The notes beneath the pieces are model-generated. The model was not told where the DNA came from. It made no database searches and was given only the letters and a program-made list of their open reading frames with translations. The translations under genes and the position numbers were made by a program. A stretch of DNA of 33,089 bases from a virus: positions 1 to 33,089 of IMG/VR virus record IMGVR_UViG_3300008516_000039; one strand, given 5' to 3'. This document shows positions 14,534-23,800 of this stretch, piece after piece (the stretch's first letter is position 1; every line of letters begins with the position of its first letter).

Positions 14534-15219
14534 AACTAAAGCTCGCGACAAAGCAATACAGGAGCAAGAACTCAGCTGAGTTGGTATTAGCCGTAGAGAA
14601 GGCAATAAAAGGACAGAGAGGAGACTGGGAAAAGCTGATGACGGCAATATTGGCTTCACTTATCGAGGACTTTGGCAACGAAATCGCTGAGGACCTGGGC
14701 GCTGAGACACCCAAAGCTGCACAAACACCGTTCTCGGAGGGCCGAAGGCCCGGAGAGGCAAGCAAAAGTGCGAAATGGGTATTTGATCCTGTAAGTGCGG
14801 CAGCCAGAGCGTGGATAATCAAGAACGGTGCTGCCAGCGTCAAGAGCATCCTGGACACCAATTTAGCCGATGTAAAACTCGTTATCTTGGCAGGGGTGGA
14901 CGAGAACTTAACTACCCCACAAATTGCTCGTAATATCCGTCAGTTCTATACAGACCAGTCAGCTGGTAAAGCAATGAGGGTAGCCCGCACAGAGGTATCA
15001 CATGCTGCAGGGTTTGGACAGCGGGAGGCTGCACGTCAATCAGGCGTTGTTAAGACCCACACATGGATTACTTCACGAGATGACCGTGTGCGTGATGCCC
15101 ACGCTGCTATGGATGGTGAGACAGTACCATTAGATAAAGCTTACTCGGATGGCTCCATGTATCCAGGTGAGCAAGATATTAACTGCAGATGTGTTGAAGC
15201 ATTCGGGACAGGGAGATAA
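14530..15219 (+). CDS. Minor head protein, Mu gpF-like
   Basis: A 229-residue protein. ATG 14530 is chosen because it overlaps the previous stop (ATGA) and follows AAGGAG; an in-frame ATG at 14509 lies upstream. The N-terminus is helical (ELVLAVEKAIKGQRGDWEKLM). The C-terminal region is the conserved head morphogenesis domain: ARTEVSHAAGFGQREAARQSG, KTHTWITSRDDRVRDAHAAMDGE and GEQDINCRCVEAF. These are the classic Phage_Mu_F motifs. The family is linked to portal assembly and is often fused to, or adjacent to, the portal. A GC hairpin element (14734-14756) lies in frame at about residues 69-76. Confidence 0.85.
   Translation: MKLKLATKQYRSKNSAELVLAVEKAIKGQRGDWEKLMTAILASLIEDFGNEIAEDLGAETPKAAQTPFSEGRRPGEASKSAKWVFDPVSAAARAWIIKNGAASVKSILDTNLADVKLVILAGVDENLTTPQIARNIRQFYTDQSAGKAMRVARTEVSHAAGFGQREAARQSGVVKTHTWITSRDDRVRDAHAAMDGETVPLDKAYSDGSMYPGEQDINCRCVEAFGTGR
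14734..14756. repeat. GAA-loop hairpin element inside a coding sequence
   Basis: CTC, GGA, GGGCC (14739-14743), GAA, GGCCC (14747-14751), GGA, GAG. The layout is an outer stem, 3x3 purine internal loop, GC core and GAA loop as at 8810 and 27156. It encodes SEGRRPGE within the linker before the conserved domain of the minor head protein, a place where an in-frame insertion would be tolerated. Confidence 0.55.
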
Positions 15220-15260
15220 GATGTATAGAATAGATAGGAGTACATTAAAGGAGGTGAATT

Positions 15261-16370
15261 ATGGCGGAACGCAAAACTGTCAAGTTTGAAGTCAAGCAGG
15301 TTGATGAGGACGCGGGTACCTTTGAAGGATATGCTGCCACCTTCTCCAAGAAGCCTGACAGTTATGGCGACATAATCGACAAGGGAGCTTTCACCAAGAC
15401 TCTCAAGGAGGCAGGCAACCGGGTAAAGATTCTTTTTAACCATAGCATCATGGAGCCTATCGGCAAGCCTACAGAGCTTTCAGAGGATGATAAAGGACTC
15501 TTCGTCAAGGGCAAACTGAGTCTCGGAGTCCAGCGTGCTCGTGAAACGCTGAGTCTTATGAAAGATGGTGTCATAACGGAGCTTTCATTCGGCTACGATA
15601 CAATGAAGGAGTCCTATCAAGGCGGCATCCGGCATCTCCAAGAGGTACGCCTTTGGGACACTTCACCAGTCGTCTTTGCTGCTAACCAGGAAGCTGTTAT
15701 AATGAGTGTTAAAGGGGCTACAACCTTCACTGATTTACCCCTTGCTGACCGAAGTCTTGCATGGGATGGTGCAAGAGCCGAACGACGAGTCCGGGCTTGG
15801 GCTGGCGGTGAGGACAACATGAACTGGAACAAGTATCGCCAGGCTTTCTTCTGGTATGATGAGGAAGACCCAGAACTACTTGGTTCATATAAGTTGGGGT
15901 TTGCAGACATCATCAACGCACGGCTTACTGCTATCCCGCGGGGCATATTCGCAGTTGCCGCAGTGTTGATGGGCGCACGAGGTGGTGTTGATATATCAGA
16001 GGCTGACAAGATGAAGGTCAAGTCACACGTCGAGAAATATTATGCTAAGATGGCCAAGGAATTCGACGATGATACTATAATAGCTCCTTGGAATAAAGCA
16101 GGAGCTGAACCCACAGAAGAAAAGACAGGCCGGGTGTTATCGGCAGCCAATATAGACAAAGTGCAAGCCGCGTTAAACGCTCTCCAATCACTTCTTGATG
16201 CAGCGGCAGAGGAGAATGACCCGGAGAAATCCAGTCATCTCTCGGAAGCTGTTAAGGAAGCCGAAGAACTGGAGGGAGTTGTGAGTGCACTGAAGGCAGA
16301 GAACGAAGGCTTTAGTACCAAAGAGGCAGAAGGCCGTATTGAAGCCATACTTGTCCAATTGAGGAAATAA
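15261..16370 (+). CDS. HK97-type prohead protease with C-terminal extension
   Basis: A 369-residue protein after a near-perfect AAAGGAGGTGA site. Residues 1 to about 155 are the S78 prohead protease: FEGYAATFSKKPDSYGDIIDKGAF, catalytic H61 in ILFNHS, catalytic S109 in ITELSFGYD, and LWDTSPVVFAANQEA. The enzyme matures the capsid by cutting scaffold and capsid delta domains. Residues about 165-290 (DRSLAWDGARAERRVRAWAGG, FFWYDEEDPELLGSYKL, ARGGVDISEADKMKVKSHVEKYYAK) form a domain frequently attached to phage head-maturation or structural proteins. The last 70 residues are a charged helical region that could serve as internal scaffold. It directly precedes the capsid gene. Confidence 0.9.
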   Translation: MAERKTVKFEVKQVDEDAGTFEGYAATFSKKPDSYGDIIDKGAFTKTLKEAGNRVKILFNHSIMEPIGKPTELSEDDKGLFVKGKLSLGVQRARETLSLMKDGVITELSFGYDTMKESYQGGIRHLQEVRLWDTSPVVFAANQEAVIMSVKGATTFTDLPLADRSLAWDGARAERRVRAWAGGEDNMNWNKYRQAFFWYDEEDPELLGSYKLGFADIINARLTAIPRGIFAVAAVLMGARGGVDISEADKMKVKSHVEKYYAKMAKEFDDDTIIAPWNKAGAEPTEEKTGRVLSAANIDKVQAALNALQSLLDAAAEENDPEKSSHLSEAVKEAEELEGVVSALKAENEGFSTKEAEGRIEAILVQLRK

Positions 16371-16387
16371 ACACGGAGGTAATTGAC

Positions 16388-17587
16388 ATGGATCCAAAAG
16401 AACTTGCCGCATTAGTTCAGAGTGCGGTAGATGAACTCCATAAGGCAGTCGAGCGCCAAGATGGAGAGATTAAGAAGCTCGGCGCACCCACTGCTGAAAC
16501 GAAAGCAGCCATCGATAAAATCAATACTGACATCACTGCCCGACTGGATGAGATGGAAGCCAAGTATCAGCGCCAGACTATCCCGGGAGCCGGCATCGCA
16601 GAGCCCACCACTGAAGAGGCAAAAGCCCGGTCAGCTGCGTTCTTCAAGTACGTGAGAGGCGGCGTCACAGCCTTGAACCCGGATGAGCGGAAAGCCTTGG
16701 TGGAAAACGACGTTGGGCAGTATCTCATCACTCCAGAGTTGGAAATGGAGATCGAGCGCACTCTTCCCAAGATAACCGTCGTTCGCCCGTTGGCAACAGT
16801 CCGACCAATTGGTAAAGACCGGCTGAAGGTCCGGAGTATCAGTGAAGTCCAGGTCGGCTGGGGTAAACTCGAGACAGGTACACCCATTACTGAGGGTGGC
16901 GGGGTTCCTGGTGTTCCTACTTACCAGTATGCGGAAGACCTCTATGGTCTGGCCAAGATTGGTGAGGATGAACTCCAAGACAGCGATTTCAACCTCAACG
17001 CGCTTCTAGCCGATTCGTTCACTAGAGCAATTGGTGAGGCTGAAGACCTGGCGTTCGTTATCGGTACTGGCCACGATAATGAGCAGCCTATGGGTATCAC
17101 CATAGATCCTACCCTTATTCTTGGCCAGACCGATGTAGCCACAACCAACGTGGCTCTCATAGAGGAATACATGGCAGTGATGTATGCCTGCCCTGCCCAA
17201 TACCGCAGAAACGGCTCCTGGGTTGTGAACTCAGCTACTGAGCTCCGCCTGAGGCAGATGAGGGCCGTTGACGGTGCAGGAACTGAGTTTGGTACATTCC
17301 TGTGGCAGCCTAGTCTGATAGCAGACAAACCCAACACCTTCCTAGGTCACCCGATATACAACCAGGACGATATAGCGGCTATTGCTGGTGCGGCCAATGT
17401 AATCGCTATCTTCGGAGACTTCAAAGCCGGTTACCGGGTTATTGACCGGCAGGGTATTACCCTCCAGAGACTGGTTGAGCTCTACTCCGAGGAAGGGTTG
17501 GTCGGCTTCAAGGTCCACAAGAGGGTTGGTGGTGGCGTGATAAAGGCAGCGAACAAACCGTTCGTACTACTGGCCGACATAGCATAA
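16388..17587 (+). CDS. Major capsid protein, HK97 fold
   Basis: A 399-residue capsid protein. Residues 1-75 are a charged coiled coil (LVQSAVDELHKAVERQDGEIKKL) acting as a delta/scaffold domain, probably removed by the upstream protease. The folded part starts near YVRGG and contains TLPKITVVRPLATVRPIGKDRLKV, EDELQDSDFNLNALLADSFTRAIGEAEDLAFVIGTG and a typical C-terminus, YRVIDRQGITLQRLVELYSEEGLVGFKVHKRVGGGVI. This order (N-arm, E-loop, spine helix, P domain, A domain) is standard for the family. ACGGAGGT precedes ATG. A hairpin follows the gene. Confidence 0.93.
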   Translation: MDPKELAALVQSAVDELHKAVERQDGEIKKLGAPTAETKAAIDKINTDITARLDEMEAKYQRQTIPGAGIAEPTTEEAKARSAAFFKYVRGGVTALNPDERKALVENDVGQYLITPELEMEIERTLPKITVVRPLATVRPIGKDRLKVRSISEVQVGWGKLETGTPITEGGGVPGVPTYQYAEDLYGLAKIGEDELQDSDFNLNALLADSFTRAIGEAEDLAFVIGTGHDNEQPMGITIDPTLILGQTDVATTNVALIEEYMAVMYACPAQYRRNGSWVVNSATELRLRQMRAVDGAGTEFGTFLWQPSLIADKPNTFLGHPIYNQDDIAAIAGAANVIAIFGDFKAGYRVIDRQGITLQRLVELYSEEGLVGFKVHKRVGGGVIKAANKPFVLLADIA

Positions 17588-17623
17588 GTCAAGCACACCT
17601 AGTAACAGGTGAAGCGAATAAGC

Positions 17624-17656
17624 CGTGAGGTGGGTGAAAATTAACGCCCACCCACG
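17624..17656 (+). terminator. Intercistronic hairpin after the capsid gene
   Basis: CGTG (17624-17627) plus GGTGGG (17629-17634) pair with CCCACC (17647-17652) plus CACG (17653-17656), with a one-base bulge and an A-rich loop. No T run follows. Placed 37 bases after the capsid stop, it is more likely a partial terminator or message-stabilising stem that sets capsid expression above that of downstream genes. Confidence 0.5.
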
Positions 17657-17676
17657 TATCACTCGGAGGTGATAAC

Positions 17677-18459
17677 ATGGTAGCAAAGATACAGAGATTG
17701 CACTTACCCAAGATTGGAGAGGGCGTACTCTACATACCAAGCGGTATGCCCTTCGAGGCAGACGATGATCCGCAGTATCCTGCAGGCGCATACATGAGGC
17801 TCGGTAACAAGGAGTTCATCTACGCCATCGCTGGTGGAGACGTGATTCCTGATATGGGAGCAATGAACTCCTACAAGCAGAAGGTTGTCAGAGCCCACTG
17901 TGCTGTAGAGGTTGCTGCAGGGTCGCTGGTAGTGGGTATTACTCCAGACAGTGATTCGGGTCTAGCTTGGACCGAAGGTGTTGCTGAAGACGAGCTCAAA
18001 GGTGGGCAATTCATAGGCTTCCCCACTGGTAACAAGGCTTTCATGCGTGGCATAGTCAGCAATACAGTTATCCCTGCTGGGAGTGGGACTATTTACATCA
18101 CTCTAGATTCACCTACTCCAACATTACTTCAAGCAGATAAGTGGTGTGAAGCTATACGGAACCCTTATGGGGCTGTGAAGCAGAACCAAGGTGCGTATGC
18201 AATGGTCATGGGTATGCCAACAGTCGTAGCAACTGTGGGCCAGGGTTTGTGGCTCCAGGTAAGTGGACCTGGCTGGGCTGCGCCTGCTGCGGATATCGGC
18301 TCAGAAGCCAATAACCAGGAAGCAGTATTCGTGGGCAATGGGAGTATTGCTCTTCGCAGCGAGTCGGGCAACGAAGATTGCCAGCATGCTGGTGTCTGTA
18401 TTGCCTTGGCTGCTGCTGAACGAGGCTCAATGTTCCTCATGCTCCAGATAGCGCACTAG
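17677..18459 (+). CDS. Putative capsid-associated structural protein
   Basis: A 260-residue protein rich in Gly, Ala and beta strands, after a CGGAGGTGATA site. Segments such as KVVRAHCAVEVAAGSLVVGITPD, GGQFIGFPTGNKAFMRGIVSN and VAAGSGTIYITLDSP look like a beta-rich virion protein. No enzyme motif is seen. A gene immediately after the capsid gene is often a decoration (cement) protein, which is my best guess from position. It is flanked by hairpins on both sides (17624 and 18504), suggesting its own mRNA level. Confidence 0.6.
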   Translation: MVAKIQRLHLPKIGEGVLYIPSGMPFEADDDPQYPAGAYMRLGNKEFIYAIAGGDVIPDMGAMNSYKQKVVRAHCAVEVAAGSLVVGITPDSDSGLAWTEGVAEDELKGGQFIGFPTGNKAFMRGIVSNTVIPAGSGTIYITLDSPTPTLLQADKWCEAIRNPYGAVKQNQGAYAMVMGMPTVVATVGQGLWLQVSGPGWAAPAADIGSEANNQEAVFVGNGSIALRSESGNEDCQHAGVCIALAAAERGSMFLMLQIAH

Positions 18460-18503
18460 GCAAACAGGAAGATAGCCCTGCTAGCGGGGTCCTCCTTCGG
18501 GTT

Positions 18504-18529
18504 GGGGGGAGTGGGTAACTGCTCCCCCT
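18504..18529 (+). terminator. GC-rich hairpin after the structural gene at 17677
   Basis: GGGGGAG (18505-18511) pairs with CTCCCCC (18522-18528) around TGGGTAACTG. Upstream CCTCC (18491-18495) offers a competing partner for the G-rich arm. No T run follows. It fills most of the 94-base spacer before the next gene, and with the hairpin at 17624 brackets the gene between them. Confidence 0.5.
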
Positions 18530-18553
18530 GACAGGAAAGAAAAGGTGGTGAAT

Positions 18554-18799
18554 ATGCGAGTAAGGACACTCAAACCTTTAGTTTCATCCTACGGCGGTTT
18601 TCCTCCGGGTGTAGTAGTTGACGTTCCCGATAAGGTAGCTAGGCAGTGGTGTAAGGTTGGGTTGGCTATGCAGGATAAGAGTCTCGACGGTGCTAAGGAG
18701 TCAAAGGTAGAGCCAAGAGCCGAAGCAAAGGTTGTAGCAGTTCCTGAAGACGTCAGCTCCAGCATTGCCAGTCTCCGGAGCAGATTAGGGAGGAAGTAA
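18554..18799 (+). CDS. Small head-associated protein
   Basis: An 81-residue protein. ATG 18554 follows AAAGGTGG by five bases; upstream GTG codons lie in that ribosome site. The first half (MRVRTLKPLVSSYGGFPPGV and DVPDKVARQWCKVGLA) is a pattern seen in many small phage proteins encoded after capsid genes, in which a proline-glycine turn precedes a helix with W/L-I-x-x-G-L-A. The second half is a charged linker and a short helix (SSIASLRSRLGRK). Its stop overlaps the next start (TAATG). Function unknown. Confidence 0.6.
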   Translation: MRVRTLKPLVSSYGGFPPGVVVDVPDKVARQWCKVGLAMQDKSLDGAKESKVEPRAEAKVVAVPEDVSSSIASLRSRLGRK

Positions 18800-19440
18800 T
18801 GACAGTAAAGAAGATATTGGACAGATACTATGAGGGGTTATCTACTGACCCTAAACCCACTGGTGTTATCCCTATGTCATATTTCAGGGAGACAGACACC
18901 TACTTCCTGTATAAGACGTTTGATGGTGATACCTGGGTCACAATAGATTGGGGATTGCTAGGTAATGTAGCAGTCCTTCAGCACCACATCCACTCCCGTA
19001 TGCGTGTCTACCCGCAGGATGTGAGTGCAACGATAGCTCTAGCTCCAACTGCGGTAGCTAACACCTTTGGTGATTGGACAGAGGCGATACCAATCAATAC
19101 CATAGATTTTATGTATATGGTTATTGGTCTAGTTATAGAGGTAGCGAATGCTGCGACAACTTTTCTTGTTCAAATGGGATACAGCATAGTAGATGGAATT
19201 GAACCTACAACTGCTCAGATATTGGGCGAAAGAAGATTCCTGTTACCTTCTCCAATAAATAAGGCTACTGAGGTTCTCGGTATACACGCTGCTCACTGCC
19301 CAGCTAATGCAAAACTATGGGGTAGGTTAAAGACAGCCTCCGGCACAGCTCAAGGGCTTGAGATTAGTGTTGCCATAATACGACATCAGGAGGTAACCAA
19401 TCCGATAACACATCTGGAAACATGGCCGTGGTCAACATAA
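18799..19440 (+). CDS. Hypothetical virion protein
   Basis: A 213-residue protein starting on the last base of the previous stop. The sequence (TYFLYKTFDGDTWVTIDWG, DWTEAIPINTIDFMYMVIGLVIEVANAATTFLVQMGYSI) suggests a beta-sandwich, with a receptor-like HHIHSRMRVYPQ segment. It resembles no family that I can name. It belongs to the head/virion operon. A virion surface or fibre-base role is inference. Confidence 0.6.
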   Translation: MTVKKILDRYYEGLSTDPKPTGVIPMSYFRETDTYFLYKTFDGDTWVTIDWGLLGNVAVLQHHIHSRMRVYPQDVSATIALAPTAVANTFGDWTEAIPINTIDFMYMVIGLVIEVANAATTFLVQMGYSIVDGIEPTTAQILGERRFLLPSPINKATEVLGIHAAHCPANAKLWGRLKTASGTAQGLEISVAIIRHQEVTNPITHLETWPWST

Positions 19441-19450
19441 GGAGGATAAC

Positions 19451-19870
19451 ATGCCAGAAGCAGCAGTAGATAATGGAGTAAAGGTCGCGGGCTACACCGA
19501 AATCAGAAACGGTATTTGTGAGAACTGCCACATACCTATGGATGTGATTTGTACTGTCTGCTCCACAGTCGTGGGAAGAGTTGATGGAGGATACCACTGC
19601 CCACAGTGTGGCGATAACGATGGCGTCTACCGTTGCCCGACTTGTGGTGGTAAAAAGGGTGAGCTGCTTGTGGCTTTCAATTCATTAGAGGTAGAAGACC
19701 GTGTAGGAAACGAATACCAGAAGGAGAGGATAATCTATTGTATGAAACACAGACGAGATAACATACCAGGATACCTCAGGACTGGGGGCAAGCTCCCGCT
19801 CTTCAAAGGGAAGAAGGGAGAAGCCCAAAGACTGAAGGAATTAAATATACAGGAGGTGAACCATGGCTGA
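19451..19870 (+). CDS. Multi-zinc-ribbon protein
   Basis: A 139-residue protein with four CxxC knuckles: C23/C26, C34/C37, C50/C53 and C62/C65, plus C97. Together they should hold two zinc ions in a double-ribbon (GICENCH...ICTVCS...YHCPQCGDNDGVYRCPTCGG). The C-terminus is basic (MKHRRDNIPGYLR, LFKGKKGEAQRLK). Knuckles of this type occur in adaptor and nucleic-acid-binding proteins; the target is unknown. AAGGAGGATAAC precedes the start and its end overlaps the next gene by eight bases. Confidence 0.7.
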   Translation: MPEAAVDNGVKVAGYTEIRNGICENCHIPMDVICTVCSTVVGRVDGGYHCPQCGDNDGVYRCPTCGGKKGELLVAFNSLEVEDRVGNEYQKERIIYCMKHRRDNIPGYLRTGGKLPLFKGKKGEAQRLKELNIQEVNHG

Positions 19871-20252
19871 AAGATGTATTCCGACAGCACTACTTTTTCA
19901 GAGTGTGAGCAAGTTGCTCAAGGGGGATGCTCCAGACTCACTTACCCATTTGGGCTTGTCCACAGACGCGGCTACAAAAGACCTGACTGTGGACTCCAAA
20001 AAGTTCGCAACAGAGATTACCAGAAAGGCAGTCGCGCCCTCACTAGAGACAATCACCAAGACGGATGACACGGTGGTTCAAAAACAGGCAGACTGGGAGC
20101 CTGGTGCGAACACCATCTATGGCGCTGGGATGTTCACTGCTCTTGAAGGTGACCTGTTGCAGGTCCTCCATGAGTGGGCAGCGTCAGTTACCTTTGAGGC
20201 CGGGGATAAGGTAACTGAGACCATGAAGATTCAGTCCAAGCAGGGTGCATAA
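19863..20252 (+). CDS. Virion structural protein
   Basis: A 129-residue protein with a textbook AGGAGGTGAACC site. It consists of an N-terminal helix (LFQSVSKLLKGD), a segment LTVDSKKFATEITRKAVAPSLETI, then beta strands (VVQKQADWEPGANTIYGAGMF and a final VTETMKIQSKQ). The arrangement 'E-x-x-RKAV-x-P...ADW...GxF' recalls a group of small phage structural proteins that share the layout of the tail-side protein at 3147. No catalytic motif is present. Confidence 0.6.
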   Translation: MAERCIPTALLFQSVSKLLKGDAPDSLTHLGLSTDAATKDLTVDSKKFATEITRKAVAPSLETITKTDDTVVQKQADWEPGANTIYGAGMFTALEGDLLQVLHEWAASVTFEAGDKVTETMKIQSKQGA

Positions 20253-20272
20253 TAAGAGCTGGAGAGTAACAT

Positions 20273-20857
20273 ATGTTCTCACTGGATGAAGGCGAGGTAA
20301 AGCTATTCAGTAAGTATTATGGCAGGAATGACCTTGTCCAGGATGAGGAATTCTGGCAGGATGTTTATGCCTACTACGTTCTGGAAGTCCATAATGCACC
20401 TCTGCCTATGGAGTATAATCCTTCCACGCTCAGGATAGTGAAGGAAATGCTAGTTTGTCCGCCTGGTGTATGTGGCAAATGCTGTTACTATAATCATGTT
20501 GAGCTCCACGATTATGACATCAGGCGGATAACAGAAAACACCGAATATACAAAAGAGGACTTTAAGAAGCTAATAACGGTAAAGGATAACAAGACAGTTA
20601 TGAGTGCTGCTGGTGGTTGTCCTTTCCTCAAGGATAATGCCTGCACGATATACGAATTCAGACCAGATGCTTGCTGGATGTTCCCGTTCAGCGGTAAGAG
20701 CATGATGATTGGGAATGTGCAGGTGAAGCAGATGCAGATAAGGATTAAATGTGAACCGGCGTTGGCAGTAGCGAGGAAGGTGATTACAGAGGTGATGAAA
20801 GATAAAGATAAAATATTACTCCCTGATTTGACGATAATTCCCAAGGTGGAGAAATAA
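20273..20857 (+). CDS. YkgJ-like Cys-cluster (Zn/Fe-chelating) protein
   Basis: A 194-residue protein. It carries the YkgJ-type cluster C62-P-P-G-V-C67-G-K-C70-C71, followed by C116 (AAGGCPFL), C124 (DNACTIYEFRPDAC) and C134 before a W-x-F-P-F motif. Members of this family bind zinc or an iron-sulfur centre and some act as metalloenzymes or metal-handling proteins; most are uncharacterised. The C-terminal 60 residues are helical and charged. It is translated with the large repeat protein (TAATG overlap). A metal-cluster protein between structural genes suggests a role in modifying or assembling a virion component; this is inference. Confidence 0.8.
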   Translation: MFSLDEGEVKLFSKYYGRNDLVQDEEFWQDVYAYYVLEVHNAPLPMEYNPSTLRIVKEMLVCPPGVCGKCCYYNHVELHDYDIRRITENTEYTKEDFKKLITVKDNKTVMSAAGGCPFLKDNACTIYEFRPDACWMFPFSGKSMMIGNVQVKQMQIRIKCEPALAVARKVITEVMKDKDKILLPDLTIIPKVEK

Positions 20858-23800
20858 TGCCCAATAATAGGGTCATCATAAACCCTAACTTCAAGAGTAA
20901 TGGTGAGTTCCACAGAAGCCTGAAAGCTAGAGGTGTTGGAGCCAAGGACTTTCCCAACAGCCATTCTGAAGTTGTATACCTCGGCAATGGGAAGTTTGGT
21001 GCGTCTATTGGCATCGGTCATAAAGTATTCTTCGATAAGGCTGACGGTAATAAGCCCAAGAAGCACAAGCTCACCGATGAACGCCCAACCAAGGATTATG
21101 TCCTGATTCAGGGAGCTAAATGCTGCACTGAGGTTCATCCTTACTACGCCAAGTATTTTGATACCCAGCACGAAGAGGTCAGGCTATATGAGGAACGCTG
21201 GGTAGTCCAGAGGCTCTTCAAAGCGCCTGATGAATGGCGTGATGTGGATTCATATAATCCTGTTATGTCAGTTGAGGAATATTCTGAGTCTACTGGTGAT
21301 GTAATGAAGGTCAGTATCGTAAGTGATACTGACTATGGCACCTTAACAGTTGAATATTTCCAGAGGGATGGCAATAACCTCAAGCACAATGTCTACTTCA
21401 CTAATACCTCAGGTTCCACTGGGACTTTCAGAGTGGTGCAGAGATGGGCGGGTATAGTTGGAGATAAGGTTAATGGCAAGGATTATCCTCTGATTACCGA
21501 TGAGTCAGTTCTTAACTTCCGCAAAGCCGATGGGAAGCTATCTGTAGCTGAAAATCTTCGCTCAATGATGTTCAACCCCGATGGCTCAGAGAAGACGGAG
21601 AAGTGTCTTCAGAGACCTATCAGTATTGAAGCTCACGCTCAAGGAATGAAGGCTGATTTTATTTATGCTCAGTGGGTTCTAGTTCAGAATGAGAGTTTGG
21701 AGATTGACCCTGGCACAGCAACACTAGATAACCCAACAGAGGATGGTGATATCCGTGACGCTACGGCTAGGGACAATAGTGACACCTATATATATATGGC
21801 TTATACCGTCCAGAAGCATAGAGCATATGTGGAATGGGATGTTTCAGGAATAGATGATGGTGCAATAATCACCAATACAGTTTTTAAGTACCACGGTGGT
21901 CCGTGGCATGCTAATGGTTATAAGTCGGACTGCCATATTAATGAGATACTTGGAGCAAGACCATCTACTTCTAGTAATGCAGACCTTTGGGCCGAAATCG
22001 GAGAAGGAACCACTTATGCTAGCCCAGATGGATTCCCTGTTGTTGCTACTAACCAGCAAGTAGACTTGGGTGCTTCGGCGGATGCAGACCTCCAGGCTCA
22101 ACTTGCTGTTAACAACTGGTTCGGGATTGGGATACAGCTCGATGATGAAGTTAGCTGGAGTGGAGCAAGTTACTCTGGTATTCGTTCTGAGGAATATGCT
22201 ACTCCTACCCCTCCACCAACTCTCTATGTGGAATATACAGCACCACCTACAGTCACCACTGAAGCAGTAGATGACATAGCTGCTACCACAGCCACAGGCA
22301 ACGGTACCATTACTGCTGGTGCACCTTGCGACAAGAGGGGAATAGTCTATGACTTAGCCACACATGGTGACCCTGGCGATACTGCTCCCGCAGTTTCGGA
22401 TTATGGTGATTATGAAGAAGAAGCTAACGGATTCGGTACTGGTGTGTTTGACCGACCTCTAACAGGTCTTACTGAAGTAACCACATATTATGCCCGTGCC
22501 TATGCTCATAACTCAGAAGGCTACGCCTACGGTGACGAGGTCAATTTCAGGACTCTGTTCACCCCTCGTTCAGGTACAGCTTTACTTGGGGAGAAGGGAA
22601 CAGCTACCAGAGTTGGTACACTGGTTAGAGCTGATGAAGCTTCACTTGGTTTGTTATCAACAGGAAGCAGAGCAATAGTTTATACTCCACGGTCAGCCAC
22701 AGCATTACTGGGGTTGCTGTCGACAGGTGCGAGAGCAGTAGCTTATGACAGGGTTGAGACCGCTCTGTTAGGCTTGAAAGGCACAGCTACTAGAGTCCTT
22801 GTCCTCACTAGAGGGAATTCAGCACTCTTGGGTCTGCTGGGAGCAGGTGTCAGAGTATTGACATTGATAAGGGCTGATACAGCCCTACTCGGTCTGAAAA
22901 CTACAGGATTGAAGTATCTTGTATTTACCTTCTCAGCTACCGCATTGCTTGGACTGAAGACTACTGGTGTAAGAACAATTGTGTTGAGTCGAGCCGATAC
23001 TGCCCTGCTCGGTCTCAAAGGCACAGCCACACGGGTACTTGTCCTCACCAGAGCAGATGATGCCTTGTTAGGATTGAAGTCAACTGGTGCAAGAGCAGTG
23101 GCTTATGCAAGAACAAATACAGCCTTATTGGGATTGAGAACTGCGGTTTATATAGCTCCAGCCGCTGAAACCTTAAGACCAAATGCTGCTGGGGATGAGA
23201 CAGCTCTTGCTAAAAGTGGATTTGGTGGTGCGAACTGGGATAGGGTAGCCGAAGAATTTCCTGATGATGGTGACACTTATGTTTATGCTCAGTCAAAAAC
23301 CTATCGACGTGACCTATACAATGTTGAGCCTCACGCTGCGGGTAGTGGTATTATAAACTTCATTAAAGTTTACAGTCGATGTTATGGTGCATCTACTAAT
23401 AATTCAGATGTCGTGATTACAATCAAGTCAGGAACTGGGGCTGGTGACCCTGACACTATTGGCGAGTCTGACGAGAACAGCTTGCCTTGGGGTTGGGCCG
23501 ACGATTCTTTCCAGTGGAACACAAATCCTGCCACTGGTTTAGCTTGGACCTGGGACGAGATAGACAGGTTACAAATAGGTATAGCCTTACGAGAGACTGA
23601 GTATGGATGGGACACAAGATGTACTCAGGTCTATGTTGAGGTTGATTACGGGGAAGAGGGAGCACTGAGAATCCTAGTATTAAATCGTGCTAGTTCTGCC
23701 CTGCTAAGTCTGAAAACTACAGGCGCTAAAGTCCTCACACTTATTCGTGGGGCTACCGCAATACTCGGATATACTCCTACTGGTGTTCGGGTTCTTAAGC

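Noticed and set aside
20512-21171. 219-codon minus-strand open frame
   Set aside because: It overlaps the Cys-cluster gene and the repeat-protein start, both with clear domain or coupling evidence; its sequence shows no domain and no ribosome site was seen.
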